Shown here piece after piece: positions 1 to 8,697 of a stretch of 64,000 nucleotides of DNA. The notes under the pieces are model-generated. The model had not been told where the DNA came from. It saw only the letters and a list, made by a program, of their open reading frames with translations, and made no database searches. Origin of the DNA: Verrucomicrobiota bacterium (GTDB lineage Bacteria > Verrucomicrobiota > Verrucomicrobiia > Chthoniobacterales > UBA10450); contig QHNH01000014.1 in the NCBI GenBank assembly GCA_003218375.1, positions 24,736 to 88,735 on the forward strand, in the 5' to 3' direction. Both the position numbers and the translations under genes were made by a program. Positions within the stretch are counted from its first letter, which is position 1. The number at the start of each line of letters is the position of its first letter.

Positions 1-1099
1 CCTTGGCGATCTTGCGGACCGGCGCGTAGCTCGTTGAAGTGTAGTAGTTGGTGATGAGAACGACGATCCCGGTCATGAGCAGGCCGACGAGCGACGCATA
101 ATAGAGATCGGTCGCCGAGCGATCGAGACCGCCGATGGTAACCGGGTTCGGGAAAAGCAAATGCGTCGCGGGCCAATACAAAATGGCTGAGACGAGACCG
201 CTCGCGCCGACCGCGCCCATCAAAACCGTCCCGGGCCGTCCGCCGCTGATGTTGACGAACAAGATGCCGATGACCGCGCCGAGCACGGAAATGCCGCCGA
301 GGACGAATGGATAAATGATCGCCGCCGGATACGAGCCGAGGGTGAGCGCGCCGACGAGGATCGCACCGATCAAACTCACCGCGTAGGTCTCGAAAACGTC
401 CGCGGCCATGCCAGCGCAATCGCCCACGTTGTCGCCGACATTGTCCGCGATGGTGGCCGGGTTGCGCGGATCGTCTTCCTCGAGATTGCTCTCGATTTTG
501 CCGACGAGATCGGCGCCCACATCCGCCGCCTTTGTGTAAATGCCGCCGCCAAGACGCGCGAAGACGCTGATCAAACTTGCGCCTAGGGCGAGACCGACCA
601 GGCTTTTCACCGCCATGTCGTGCGCAAGCCAGTTGGCCAACGTGTAAAACCCACCGACCGACAACAGCGCCAGACCAACCACGAGAAGGCCTGTGACCGC
701 GCCGCCGTTGAACGCGACGCGCATGGCGGCCGAGCGCGATTGGCTGGCAGCCTGGGTAGTCCGCGTGTTCGCCAGCACGGCAATGCGCATACCGATGTAA
801 CCGGCGGCAAGCGAACAGAAGGCGCCAATCACGAAACCGATCGCGGTGAATTTGTCGCGAGAGATAAAGAGGAGGATGAAAATGACAGCGGCGATCGCGC
901 TGATGGTTACGACCTGGCGCTTCAGGTAAGCTTTCGCGCCTTCTTCGATCGCGCCCGCAATCTGCCGCATTTTGTCATTCCCAGGCGACAACCGAATGAC
1001 CGCTTTGATCAGGAGAAAGGCAAAAATCAGGCCCAGAACCGCGCAAACCATCGAAAGGGTGACACCGGATTTGAGGATATCGAGGGCGAGAAAAGTCAT
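1..1099 (-). CDS. hppA: Membrane-bound proton/sodium-translocating pyrophosphatase (partial)
   Basis: Integral-membrane pump that couples pyrophosphate hydrolysis to export of H+ or Na+. The frame opens at an ATG at 1099 and runs off the left edge, so about 366 N-terminal residues are present out of roughly 700 in the family. Visible are hydrophobic helices, AGYIGMRIAV, GGAVTGLL, the family signature KAADVGADLVGK and DNVGDNVGDCAGMAADVFE, whose acidic residues bind Mg-PPi (family knowledge). The residues that separate K+-dependent from K+-independent and Na+ from H+ pumps lie beyond the edge, so the subtype is open. It is separated from the next gene by a palindromic repeat. Confidence 0.95.
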   Translation of the reverse strand, partial: MTFLALDILKSGVTLSMVCAVLGLIFAFLLIKAVIRLSPGNDKMRQIAGAIEEGAKAYLKRQVVTISAIAAVIFILLFISRDKFTAIGFVIGAFCSLAAGYIGMRIAVLANTRTTQAASQSRSAAMRVAFNGGAVTGLLVVGLALLSVGGFYTLANWLAHDMAVKSLVGLALGASLISVFARLGGGIYTKAADVGADLVGKIESNLEEDDPRNPATIADNVGDNVGDCAGMAADVFETYAVSLIGAILVGALTLGSYPAAIIYPFVLGGISVLGAVIGILFVNISGGRPGTVLMGAVGASGLVSAILYWPATHLLFPNPVTIGGLDRSATDLYYASLVGLLMTGIVVLITNYYTSTSYAPVRKIAK

Positions 1100-1174
1100 G
1101 ACGGCTTCGTTGAAAGTGGGGGACTTTAGTTAGGTTTACCGGACTGGCAACGGGTAAATCACCTGCAATTAGTC

Positions 1175-1256
1175 CTGTAGCCGCCGCCCTGTGGGCGGCG
1201 TGGGATTGGCGGCCGCGATCGCTCTCACGCTTCGCATAGCGAAGCGGCTACAGAAG
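1175..1256. repeat. Compound palindrome, GTAGCC family, copy 1
   Basis: Outer arms CTGTAGCCG and CGGCTACAG enclose two hairpins. The first is CGCCGCCC with its complement and loop TGT; the second is GCTTCGC with its complement and loop ATA. It lies between hppA and the channel gene. Copies at 2824, 28192 and 49873 share arms and hairpins; the copy at 28192 is in opposite orientation. Confidence 0.9.
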
Positions 1257-1265
1257 ACAGAATTC

Positions 1266-2765
1266 CTACAGTTCGAAAACGGCGCGCAAACGCTGGAGGA
1301 AGGAGGAGCGGTACTCCGATTCTTTTTTCTTCTGCTCGGGCGCGGCCGCGGCTTCTTTGACAATTCCTTCGCCTTCCAGTTTGCGTTGCGCCAGCAGTTC
1401 GCTCAGAGCGCTCAGGTATTCGGGCGATTCACGCAGCACCTCCGCCATGACGTGCTTGCTGATCTCGAGCACTTCGCAATCGTTCTCCGCCTGGATCGTG
1501 GCGGAGCGCGGCTCGCCAGTGAGCAATGCGAATTCGCCAAAACAATCGCCCGGGCGCATCACGCCGACGCGTACGCTCGCGCCGTTCCGGGCCACCGAAA
1601 CCGCGGCATCGCCGCGCAGCATGACAAACATTGAGTCGCCCGGATCGCCCTCCCGGATCAGGCGTTCGCCGCGGCCGTAGCGCTGAATTTGCGCGTTCCG
1701 CAGGACGTTTTCGAGCTGGGCGTCGTTCATGCAATCGAAGAGCGCTTCGCCGCGGAGAATGGCGCGCGCCTCGGCCCGGTCATCGGCGATGCGTTTCGGG
1801 CCGCGCTGGAGATGAAGGGTGCGGATGGGGAAGGGAATGGTGATGTGCTGGCGCCGGAATTCGTACCAGATATTGGTCCGGATGGCGTCGCAGACATCGT
1901 TATACTCACGATGATTCCCCATCGAAAACTTGATCTCGTAGATCACCGCGGAATCCGCGAAATCCATGACAAAGACTTTCGTGGGCGGATCGGGGAGAAC
2001 GCCTTCAGCGCTGTTGGCCGCGCGACGCAGCGCATCTTTCACCCGGTTCGGGGCCACGTCGTAATCCGCGCCCACCCGCAAACGCATCGCGTGGATCTGG
2101 GTGGGGTAATGAAGGTTGATGATCGTGTTGCGCGCGATCTGGTAATTGGGGATGTCGAGATAAATGCCGTCGTTGGTGCGGAGCCGCGTCGAGCGCCAGT
2201 TGATCTCCATGACCTCCGCGAATCGATCCTGGATATGGAGCCAGTCCCCGACCTTGTACGGTTTGCTGATTTGGAGCGCGATGCCGGAAATGATTCCGCC
2301 AAAAAGATCCTGGGTGGCGAAGCCAAGGACGATCGCGGCGATGCCGGAGGTGGCGAGGATACCTCGCAACTCGCCTTGCGCGTGATAGCCGACGCTCAAG
2401 ACGATGAGCAGCGCGATCAGGTAAATAAAGAGCGCGACGACTTGGCGGAGAAAATGCGGGATGGTCGTACGCCGTTTTTTTCCCCAATAACCCTCCCAGA
2501 GGTAGCGATCGAGGAGCGCGACGATGAAAGCGGTGCTGAGAAGAAAGACGGCGGCGCCGACGTGGTTGCGCCAGTTCGCCTCGACGCCGTAGAACGAAGT
2601 GGCCGCGTAAAACGCGAGCGTCAGACAGAAAAGCTGGAAGAGAACACCGAGGCGCACGCCCGCCCGGCGCTTAAGGAGGCGGCCGATGGTGAGCGCGGCG
2701 AAATAAGTCGCGATAAAAACGAACACCGTGACGAGGGCTTTCTGGCTCTGGAAAATTTGTAACAT
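1266..2765 (-). CDS. MscS-family channel with cyclic-nucleotide-binding domain
   Basis: Predicted inner-membrane ion channel of the bCNG type: an MscS pore fused to a C-terminal CRP-like sensor. Four or so hydrophobic helices occupy residues 10-160. The MscS pore and beta domain follow (VLGFATQDLFGGIISG, about 148-163, then DIPNYQIARNTI). Residues about 355-470 form a cNMP domain with GDPGDSMFVMLRGDA and the phosphate-binding cassette GDCFGEFALLTGEPRSAT; the conserved Glu and Arg are both present, so nucleotide binding is plausible. The C-terminal tail is charged. Members of this group generally respond poorly to membrane tension and open with cyclic nucleotide (family knowledge). The ATG start gives 499 residues. 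Confidence 0.9.
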   Translation of the reverse strand: MLQIFQSQKALVTVFVFIATYFAALTIGRLLKRRAGVRLGVLFQLFCLTLAFYAATSFYGVEANWRNHVGAAVFLLSTAFIVALLDRYLWEGYWGKKRRTTIPHFLRQVVALFIYLIALLIVLSVGYHAQGELRGILATSGIAAIVLGFATQDLFGGIISGIALQISKPYKVGDWLHIQDRFAEVMEINWRSTRLRTNDGIYLDIPNYQIARNTIINLHYPTQIHAMRLRVGADYDVAPNRVKDALRRAANSAEGVLPDPPTKVFVMDFADSAVIYEIKFSMGNHREYNDVCDAIRTNIWYEFRRQHITIPFPIRTLHLQRGPKRIADDRAEARAILRGEALFDCMNDAQLENVLRNAQIQRYGRGERLIREGDPGDSMFVMLRGDAAVSVARNGASVRVGVMRPGDCFGEFALLTGEPRSATIQAENDCEVLEISKHVMAEVLRESPEYLSALSELLAQRKLEGEGIVKEAAAAPEQKKKESEYRSSFLQRLRAVFEL

Positions 2766-2823
2766 CGGCAGTTGGCAGAATAGCAGCGGGGAGGCGATGG
2801 CGACAAGTGCGCTCGCGCTGCTT

Positions 2824-2906
2824 CTTCTGCAGCCGTCGCCCTATGGGCGACGCGGGAGAACGCGATGCCTCATCTCACGCCTCGCATAGCGAGGCGGCTA
2901 CAGAAG
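2824..2906. repeat. Compound palindrome, GTAGCC family, copy 2
   Basis: Arms CTTCTGCAGCC and GGCTACAGAAG enclose hairpins CGTCGCCC/loop TAT and GCCTCGC/loop ATA. The first hairpin carries compensating changes relative to the copy at 1175 (a GTCGCC/GGCGAC pair in place of GCCGCC/GGCGGC), so pairing is kept while sequence changes. It lies just upstream of the channel gene start and just downstream of the DUF423 gene stop. Confidence 0.88.
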
Positions 2907-2909
2907 AGC

Positions 2910-3266
2910 CTACAACTTGGGCGCGATAACCAGCCACGCCCAGCCGGCGAGAAAGCAGAGGCCGCCGAGCGGAGTGATCGCGCCGAGCCAGCGGACGTTG
3001 GCCAGCGCCATCGCATAAAGACTGCCGCTGAAAAACAGGATGCCGGCGGCGAGCAGCAGGTAAGCCGCGCGATTTCCCGCGCCATAGAGCGCGAGCGCCA
3101 GCAGCGCGACGGCGTGCACCAAATGATAAAGCACTGCTTTGTTCCAGGCATCGAGCATGCCGCTGCTCTCCAGCTTCGCCTTCAACGCGTGCGCGCCGAA
3201 TGCACCCAGGGCCACGGCCACAAAACAAAATACCGCCGCTATCCGGAGGAGTGCGATCCGGCTCAT
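2910..3266 (-). CDS. DUF423 family small membrane protein
   Basis: Protein of 118 residues with four predicted membrane helices, matching the YgdD/YwdK (DUF423) family: N-terminal VALGAFGAHALK, then WNKAVLYHLVHAVALL, FSGSLYAMAL and ITPLGGLCFLAGW. Function is unknown. The frame stays open upstream to 3566 but that extension is low-complexity read-through of the PBP gene. The ATG at 3266 gives the normal family length and overlaps the PBP1A stop by 4 nt (ATGA), so translation is likely coupled to the cell-wall gene. Confidence 0.92.
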   Translation of the reverse strand: MSRIALLRIAAVFCFVAVALGAFGAHALKAKLESSGMLDAWNKAVLYHLVHAVALLALALYGAGNRAAYLLLAAGILFFSGSLYAMALANVRWLGAITPLGGLCFLAGWAWLVIAPKL

Positions 3267-5422
3267 TTGCCTCCGAAAAATTTCCGGAACGATTGGAAAA
3301 GCCGCCCCGGTAGCGTCGTCGCCTTTTGTCCCAGGTCCTGGAGCTTCTGGGCAAATTGCGTCTGGGTGCCGCCGTGGATTTCGCACACCACCGTAGGCAC
3401 CTTGTCTTCCGGCAACGTGATTTCGTAAGCGGTCCCAGCGGCGTTGCATCCTGTGGCCGCCAGATGATTCGAGATGGAACAAACCGTGGCGCGGGCGAGC
3501 GGCATCGTCGCCTGGAGCGGCTGCGCCGGATAACGCTGGGCCGCTTTCGTCATGACCTGCGTCCAAACCGGCAGCGCGAGCGCGGCCCCGTACCCGCGGG
3601 CCATGATCGTTTGCGGCTGGTCGAACCCAACCCAGACGCCGCAGGTGATCGCGTTCGTATAACCGACGAACCAGGCGTCTTTGTAATCGTTCGTCGTCCC
3701 GGTTTTACCGGCGGCCGGCAGTTTGAAGCCTAACGACTTCGCGCTCGCGGCCGTTCCGCTCACGAGCACCTGCTCCATTAATTCCGAAGTCATCCAGGCC
3801 GCGCTCGGGTCGAGCGCCGGGACGCTCACATGCGCCGCGCGATAAATCGGGTTGTGGTCCGCGTCGTCGATCCGCTCGATGATGTAAGCCTGCTTGCGAA
3901 CGCCGGCGTTCGGAAAAACTGTGTACGCCGCGGTAAGATCTTTCAGGTCCGTTTCGAACGCGCCAATGTAAATCGCCGGGCCGTGCGAAATGTTTTGGCC
4001 AAGCCCAAGCGTCATCGCGATCTTCTGCACATCATCGAGTCCGGCGAGCTCGCCCACGCGCACGCTCATCGTGTTGCGCGAATGAATCAGCCCGTAGGAA
4101 ACCGGCTGCACCCCGCCGTAGGTGCCGTCGGAATTTCCTGGCGCCCAATTTCCGGCGCCCTGGATCTCGCCCGGCTCGATCGGCCCGTCGCTGACTGCGG
4201 CGCCGGGAAGCAGACCGTGCATGAACGCGACCGTGTAGACGAACGGCTTGAACGAGGAGCCGATCTGGCGATTCGCCGGCGTGAGCGCGCGATTGAATTT
4301 GCTCTGCGCGTAATCGCGTCCACCGACAAGTGCGCGGATTCCGCCACTCTCGTTGTCGATCGCGACGAGCGCGCCTTGCAAGTACGGCATCGACGAATCT
4401 TCGCCCTCTGCCGGCGGCCGGTAGTTCGCCTTCAGCGGATGTCTGTAGCCCGACTGGTGCTCGATCTTGCTCAGCTGCGTTTCGAGCGCCTGGGTCGCGG
4501 CGAGTTGCACGGTGGGATCGAGCGTCGTGTAAATGAAAAGGCCGCCGTCATCGATTTGTTCCGGCGTGAGGAGCAGGTTCAGGTCGCGCTGGACCGCGTC
4601 CATCGCATAGTTCTCCTGGATAAGCGGCATCCGTTTCGGATGCGACGCGACCTTGGTGAGCTTCGCTTCCTGCGCCTGCGCCAGGCTGATCTTCTTCAGC
4701 TCGACGAGACGATCGAGCACTGTGTCCCGCTGGACCGCGGCGCCCTCCGGATTTTTCAGTGGCGAAAAACGGTTCGGGCTCCGGATCAAGCCGGCCAGGA
4801 TCGCGGACTCCGACAGGTTCAATTTCGCCGCGTCCTTGCCGAAGTAAGCGAGCGACGCGGTCTGCACGCCATAACAACCGGCGCCGAAATAAATCCGGTT
4901 CACATACGCCTCGAGAATTTGTTGCTTGGTAAAATCCTTCTCGATCCGGAGCGCCACCATGGCTTCCAGGACTTTGCGGCTGAGGGTGCGCCCGCCGAGC
5001 GGCAGGCTGTTGCGGGCCAGTTGCTGGGTAATGCTGCTGGCGCCTTCCCTGGCCGAGCCGCTCATGATGTCGCGCACGAGCGCGCGCGCAATCCCGCGCC
5101 AGTCAATTCCGCCGTGCTCGAAGAAGCGCGTGTCCTCGCGCGCGAGAAGCGCGTCGATGAAAAAGGGCGACACTTCGTTCAACGCGACCTTGACCCGGTT
5201 CGCACCCGCGAGACGGCTGTAGATTTTCCCGTCCACGTCGAAGACGGTATTGCGCTCCGGCATGTCGCCGACCTTTTTCAGGTCGTAGGTCTGGGCCCAG
5301 ACCGCGTAGAACAAGAGCACCGCGAAGACCGCGACGATCGGCAGCGCGAAGAGCGCGAGCTTCCACGGGAGGCGGAACTTGCCTCCGCGTTTTTTCGGCG
5401 AAGCGCGCGCGAGAAGCTTCAT
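3263..5422 (-). CDS. Penicillin-binding protein 1A, bifunctional transglycosylase/transpeptidase
   Basis: Inner-membrane class A PBP that polymerises and cross-links peptidoglycan. A basic N-terminus and one membrane anchor (about 22-45) precede the GT51 domain, with EDTRFFEHGGIDWRG (catalytic Glu), GASSITQQLARN and QILEAYVNRIYFGAG. The transpeptidase domain carries the SxxK serine in IGSSFKPFVYT, SRN as the second motif and AAGKTGTTNDYKDAW as the KTG motif. All catalytic elements are intact. 719 residues, typical for the family. It heads a two-gene unit with the DUF423 protein through an ATGA overlap. Confidence 0.96.
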   Translation of the reverse strand: MKLLARASPKKRGGKFRLPWKLALFALPIVAVFAVLLFYAVWAQTYDLKKVGDMPERNTVFDVDGKIYSRLAGANRVKVALNEVSPFFIDALLAREDTRFFEHGGIDWRGIARALVRDIMSGSAREGASSITQQLARNSLPLGGRTLSRKVLEAMVALRIEKDFTKQQILEAYVNRIYFGAGCYGVQTASLAYFGKDAAKLNLSESAILAGLIRSPNRFSPLKNPEGAAVQRDTVLDRLVELKKISLAQAQEAKLTKVASHPKRMPLIQENYAMDAVQRDLNLLLTPEQIDDGGLFIYTTLDPTVQLAATQALETQLSKIEHQSGYRHPLKANYRPPAEGEDSSMPYLQGALVAIDNESGGIRALVGGRDYAQSKFNRALTPANRQIGSSFKPFVYTVAFMHGLLPGAAVSDGPIEPGEIQGAGNWAPGNSDGTYGGVQPVSYGLIHSRNTMSVRVGELAGLDDVQKIAMTLGLGQNISHGPAIYIGAFETDLKDLTAAYTVFPNAGVRKQAYIIERIDDADHNPIYRAAHVSVPALDPSAAWMTSELMEQVLVSGTAASAKSLGFKLPAAGKTGTTNDYKDAWFVGYTNAITCGVWVGFDQPQTIMARGYGAALALPVWTQVMTKAAQRYPAQPLQATMPLARATVCSISNHLAATGCNAAGTAYEITLPEDKVPTVVCEIHGGTQTQFAQKLQDLGQKATTLPGRLFQSFRKFFGGK

Positions 5423-5439
5423 CGTTGAGGAAGGTTAAT

Positions 5440-5530
5440 CGTTGAAGGGTTGAAGGGTTGAAGGGTTGCAGCGTTAGAGCAATGCAACGCTTCAACCGTT
5501 CAACGCTTTAACTCTTCAACGCTGCAACGG
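5440..5530. repeat. Tandem/inverted GTTGAAGGG-type repeat
   Basis: Three tandem GTTGAAGGG units lead into GTTGCAGCGTT, followed by the inverse AACGCTTCAAC, GTTCAACGC and AACGCTGCAAC. The whole block can fold on itself. It fills the gap between the PBP1A start and the glutaredoxin stop. A simple head-to-tail unit plus inverse block of this kind recurs with other sequences at 9117, 41583 and 59940. Confidence 0.85.
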
Positions 5531-5533
5531 CCC

Positions 5534-5869
5534 TTAAAGTCGCATCTGGACCGCGCTGGCCGGCTGCTCGTGCGCGCAGGGCGCGTTGGTCGGCACCCCG
5601 GCATCCGCGGTATTCACCTGGACGAGCTTGTTCTCGACCAGATACTCCTCGACTTCGTCGCCGCTGATGTCGGCCAGCATTTTGTCGTTGATCTCGACGC
5701 AGGGCGAAAGCGGCTGGCCGGTCTTGGTCTCCATCTCCCAACGGAAGGCCGGGTTCTGGATAATGTCTTTCTCGGTGTAAGGAAGATTGTATTTGGCGAG
5801 CACGGCGCGAACGCCGGCGCTCCAGCCGCAGGTGGTTTTGAGGTAGGCAGTGATCTTGGGCGTATCCAT
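5534..5869 (-). CDS. Glutaredoxin-like protein with monothiol CGWS motif
   Basis: Thioredoxin-fold protein of 111 residues. N-terminal ITAYLKTTCGWSAG places a single redox Cys in a C-x-x-S motif like that of CGFS monothiol glutaredoxins. Further features are the helix RAVLAKYNLPY, the cis-Pro region GQPLSPCVEIND and a C-terminal extension of about 30 residues with a further Cys. Monothiol glutaredoxins usually bind glutathione and Fe-S clusters (family knowledge); whether this one does is inference. Start ATG at 5869, 61 nt from the divergent thioredoxin-fold gene. Confidence 0.82.
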   Translation of the reverse strand: MDTPKITAYLKTTCGWSAGVRAVLAKYNLPYTEKDIIQNPAFRWEMETKTGQPLSPCVEINDKMLADISGDEVEEYLVENKLVQVNTADAGVPTNAPCAHEQPASAVQMRL

Positions 5870-5930
5870 GCCGGGAACCTAGCATGCGCGGCGCGGTTTG
5901 CATTCGCTCTTCGCGGCGCTAAGAAATGGC

Positions 5931-6512
5931 ATGAGCTTCACCCTGCAAATCGCCGACCGCGCGCCGGACTTTCGGCTCCCGGCGACCGATGGAAAAACTT
6001 ATGCGCTCGATGATTTCGCCGCCGATCCGGTGCTGGTGATTTTCTTTACCTGCAATCATTGCCCTTACGTCATCGGCTCGGATGAGTCCACGCGGCGAAC
6101 CGTGGAGAAGTTCGCGCCGCGCGGCGTTCGCTTTGTCGCCATCAATTCGAACAGCCCGAACACTTACGCCGAGGATGATTTCCCGCACATGGTGCAACGG
6201 ATGCGCGAAGAGAAATTCCCTTGGGTTTACCTTCACGACGCCACCCAGGACATCGCGCGCGCGTTTGGTGCGCTTCGCACCCCGCACTTTTATGTTTTCG
6301 ATCGCGCCCGCCGGCTCATCTACACTGGACGCGCCGTCGACAACCCTCGCCAAGCGGAACGCGCGAAGACGCACGATCTCGAGCGGGCCCTGGAAGAGCA
6401 TCTCGCCGGCAAGACGATCAGCTCGCCGGTGACGAATCCCGTTGGTTGCAACGTGAAGTGGGAAGGCCACGACGCGCATTGGATGCCCGCCGACGCGTGC
6501 GACTTGGTCTGA
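5931..6512 (+). CDS. Thioredoxin-fold (AhpC/TSA, redoxin-type) protein
   Basis: Protein of 193 residues resembling the thioredoxin family proteins of the AhpC/TSA clan that carry CNHCPYV. It has [15 protein letters not shown] at the N-terminus, [12 protein letters not shown] (CxxC, about residues 43-48), [17 protein letters not shown] and the cis-Pro region [10 protein letters not shown]. Likely a cytoplasmic thiol oxidoreductase or peroxidase; the partner is unknown. The frame could open at a TTG at 5898, but the ATG at 5931 starts directly at the conserved N-terminus and is preferred. It is divergent from the glutaredoxin gene, and the pair may share a redox role (inference). Confidence 0.88.
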   Translation: MSFTLQIADRAPDFRLPATDGKTYALDDFAADPVLVIFFTCNHCPYVIGSDESTRRTVEKFAPRGVRFVAINSNSPNTYAEDDFPHMVQRMREEKFPWVYLHDATQDIARAFGALRTPHFYVFDRARRLIYTGRAVDNPRQAERAKTHDLERALEEHLAGKTISSPVTNPVGCNVKWEGHDAHWMPADACDLV

Positions 6513-6514
6513 TT

Positions 6515-6596
6515 CGGAGGGACGGGCTTCCGCACTTCCCACTCTTTCGGTCTCACGCTGAATGAAAGTGGGACGTGCGGAAGCCCATCCCTCCGA
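6515..6596. repeat. Long hairpin, GGAGGGA family
   Basis: Arms CGGAGGGA and TCCCTCCG continue inward through GGGCTTCCGCAC and its complement GTGCGGAAGCCC. It lies between the convergent thioredoxin-fold gene and the sigma-factor gene, 2 nt after a stop codon, and may terminate transcription from both sides. Shorter relatives lie inside lysS (21164) and nnr (27013). Confidence 0.9.
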
Positions 6597-6604
6597 GTAG
6601 GACG

Positions 6605-7261
6605 CTAAATCTTATGGCGCAACGGCCGGACGCACTGCGTCAGTTTCCGCAAGCCGAGCTGCAACCGAGTCTTCACTGTGCCGAGCGGCGTGTTCGTGGT
6701 CGCGGCGATCTCGCGCTGGCTTAGTCCGCTGAAAAACGCCAGCTCCACGGCTTCGCGTTGCACTTTCGGCAGCGTTTCCATTTGCCGGCCGAGAAAACGG
6801 CGCAGATCGCTCCCCGAAACTTCGGACGCGGTCGCGTTGCTCCGGATTGTTTGCGCTTGCGGTTTCACCTCGTCCTCGAAACGTTGTTTCGCGCGGCGGT
6901 AACTGTCGCGCCGTCGCACCCGGTCGATCGCTCGCCGGCGCGCGATCGTGATCACCCAACCGAGCGGCTTGCCTGCTTTCGGCGAGTAATGGTGCGCCTC
7001 GCGCCAAATTTGAAGAAACGATTCCTGGAGCACGTCGTCCGCTTCCGATTCCTCGTGGACCACGCTACCGATCAGGGCGCGGAGCGAACGCGCATAGCGC
7101 GAATAAAGTTCCTTCAGCGCGTGCTGTCGCCGCTGGGTGATTTCCTGCATCAGCATTTCATCGCAGATGAAGGAAGCATCCGCGCCGTCGAATTGGGGAA
7201 GGATTTCCGGGAATATCGCCATAGTACCGATAAGTTCGGACGCGAGACTGCGGACGGCCAT
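6605..7261 (-). CDS. ECF RNA polymerase sigma factor (SigK-like)
   Basis: Group 4 sigma factor of 218 residues. Sigma region 2 is ALKELYSRYARSLRAL...EADDVLQESFLQIWR; region 4 is LPKVQREAVELAFF, then LSQREIAATTNTPLGTVKTR with its helix-turn-helix. An N-terminal stretch of about 30 residues precedes region 2, and later Met codons could be the true start. The SigK subgroup is usually paired with a membrane anti-sigma factor (family knowledge), but none is adjacent. It is divergent from the small zinc-ribbon gene at 7366. Confidence 0.93.
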   Translation of the reverse strand: MAVRSLASELIGTMAIFPEILPQFDGADASFICDEMLMQEITQRRQHALKELYSRYARSLRALIGSVVHEESEADDVLQESFLQIWREAHHYSPKAGKPLGWVITIARRRAIDRVRRRDSYRRAKQRFEDEVKPQAQTIRSNATASEVSGSDLRRFLGRQMETLPKVQREAVELAFFSGLSQREIAATTNTPLGTVKTRLQLGLRKLTQCVRPLRHKI

Positions 7262-7365
7262 AGGCGCACCGGACTATTGGCCGGTAAGAAAAATCCCGAT
7301 GGAGCGTTCCCTCTGTATCGCCGGCAGGTTTCAAGGAACTTCGGCCCACGCTAGGGGTTTACCCG

Positions 7366-7722
7366 ATGTGCACTTCAGACACTCCGCCTATTTCAAACTT
7401 CGAATCGGTAGGATTTAATTCACGCCAGTTCCTAATGGATTCACACCTTTTGCCGGAAGAAAAACTCGCGATTCTCCAGGCGAGCGATCTGCGCCGGAAA
7501 TGGCATTCGCTCGACGACCATCGCGTTTGTGTTTTGTGCGATCGCACGATAACCGGGCGCCAAATCGAAGTGGTCCGGGATCCCGGCGGGACGTATTCGG
7601 TGCACTGCCCCACACCGGGCTGCCCTTCTGTCTCGAGCGATTGGTTCTATCAGGGCAACGCCTCGTCCGCTTCCAGGCCTGTCACCCACGGAACGCGCGA
7701 AGCGAGCATTTGGAGCGGCTAA
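7366..7722 (+). CDS. Small zinc-ribbon-like protein, WHSLDD family copy 1
   Basis: Unrecognised protein with four Cys in a zinc-ribbon arrangement: CVLC, then CPTPGC about 27 residues later. The core reads KWHSLDDHRVCVLC, TGRQIEVV, VHCPTPGCPS and DWFYQ. A paralogue at 10436-10894 shares WHSLDD, TGRQI, the Cys spacing and DW.Y. ATG 7366 has an AGGGG 8 nt upstream; an ATG at 7435 matches the paralogue's N-terminus better. Zn binding is inferred from the cysteines. No function is assigned. Confidence 0.75.
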   Translation: MCTSDTPPISNFESVGFNSRQFLMDSHLLPEEKLAILQASDLRRKWHSLDDHRVCVLCDRTITGRQIEVVRDPGGTYSVHCPTPGCPSVSSDWFYQGNASSASRPVTHGTREASIWSG

Positions 7723-7828
7723 ACCGGTCCTGGGATTCTTTGCCCGATAATCCGGAGGCGACTCGGTAAAACTTCAGTCCTCTCAGCGCTGCCGCCGCGT
7801 TTCCCCTTTAGCGCGGAACGAGTATCTG

Positions 7829-7882
7829 CGTGCCAAGGGGCGTCAGCGGGAATCCAGCGATTTCTCCGCTGACGCCGGCACG
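7829..7882. repeat. Nested hairpin between small genes
   Basis: CGTGCC and GGCACG flank a second stem GGCGTCAGCGG/CCGCTGACGCC with a loop of about 16 nt. It sits between the small genes at 7366 and 7916. It has no T-run on the plus strand, so intrinsic terminator function is uncertain. Confidence 0.75.
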
Positions 7883-7915
7883 CCGCGCGCCGCGTTTCTT
7901 TTACTTTTATTTGCC

Positions 7916-8140
7916 ATGCCAGACCAGGAGATACGTTTCCGGCTCACCATTCCGATGGAAGAGGCGTTCGCATTTGCCATGGGCGAGTCGGATTTGAATT
8001 ACACCCATGTGACCGACGAGATGCGGCAGGTCATCGGCCTTCTCGTCATCGACACCCTTGAATACGGCGAGCAATGGCGCGTGGCTGCCGACGCCCGCGC
8101 CTCTCTGGCCGCCCGCTGGCCCGGGTGTTTTGCGTTTTGA
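7916..8140 (+). CDS. Small hypothetical protein
   Basis: Unrecognised reading frame of 74 residues with ATG start and no clear Shine-Dalgarno match. The composition looks protein-like (acidic N-terminal half, VTDEMRQVIGLLVIDTLEYG helix) rather than a GC-driven shadow. No domain or motif was recognised. It lies in a run of small accessory genes. Confidence 0.45.
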   Translation: MPDQEIRFRLTIPMEEAFAFAMGESDLNYTHVTDEMRQVIGLLVIDTLEYGEQWRVAADARASLAARWPGCFAF

Positions 8141-8697
8141 AGGGTTGCGGACCGCTGCCTCCTTGTTCGGATCAAGGTGCCAATGGATCGCGCGCGGGAG
8201 GCATCGCTTGCTGCGGGAGCAGGGCCCGCTTCGATCTTTGGATGAGGAGCCGCTTCTTGCGAAGCCGGCTGACGCGGGTCTTGGCAGCTTCCGGTGTCGG
8301 CTGCAATGATTTCGGCGGTCGGACGGGAATGGGGTTGGTATCAAGGCGGGCCAGCCGGGCGACGAGAGCGGCGTGGGCCTGCTCGCCGCTGGATTTTTCG
8401 GCAGACAGCCCGGCGCGGTTGTTGGGGTTTGGATCGCTCATGTTGGCGCGGCTCTGAAGAGGAATTCGCTCGCGCCACCCTGGCCGCGTGTAATGGAATT
8501 CCGCGGAATTTTTTTGTTCGAGAGGCCGGCCAACGAAACAGCGGCGAAGTTCCAAGGGTTGTTTGATTTAACGGCTACCGTAAAACGAAAGGTTGCCAGC
8601 GATCGGGAAAAACCCTACGGTCCTATCAGGAAAGACCCGACCAGCGACCGTGCGGCTTCCGAAAGGTTATTGGGCGATCGCTGATTGCCTCAACCCT
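8141..8697. other. Intergenic stretch with one weak antisense candidate
   Basis: About 560 bases without a confident gene. Several overlapping open frames exist on both strands, none with clear coding character. The best is a minus-strand frame of 89 residues, 8172-8441, starting at an ATG; it is basic, proline-rich, low in complexity and without a good ribosome site. The right half, near 8500-8690, holds AT-rich patches that may include the promoter of the receiver gene at 8698. Confidence 0.4.

Noticed and set aside
3830..5428. Plus-strand open frame of 532 codons antisense to the PBP1A gene
   Set aside because: PBP1A motifs are complete on the minus strand; the opposite frame is a compositional shadow.
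5440..5530. Possible CRISPR-like array
   Set aside because: Units are directly adjacent without unique spacers and are followed by inverse copies; no cas gene is present.
8172..8441. Minus-strand frame of 89 codons
   Set aside because: Basic, low-complexity, poor ribosome site and no paralogue; kept only as a remark under the intergenic entry.
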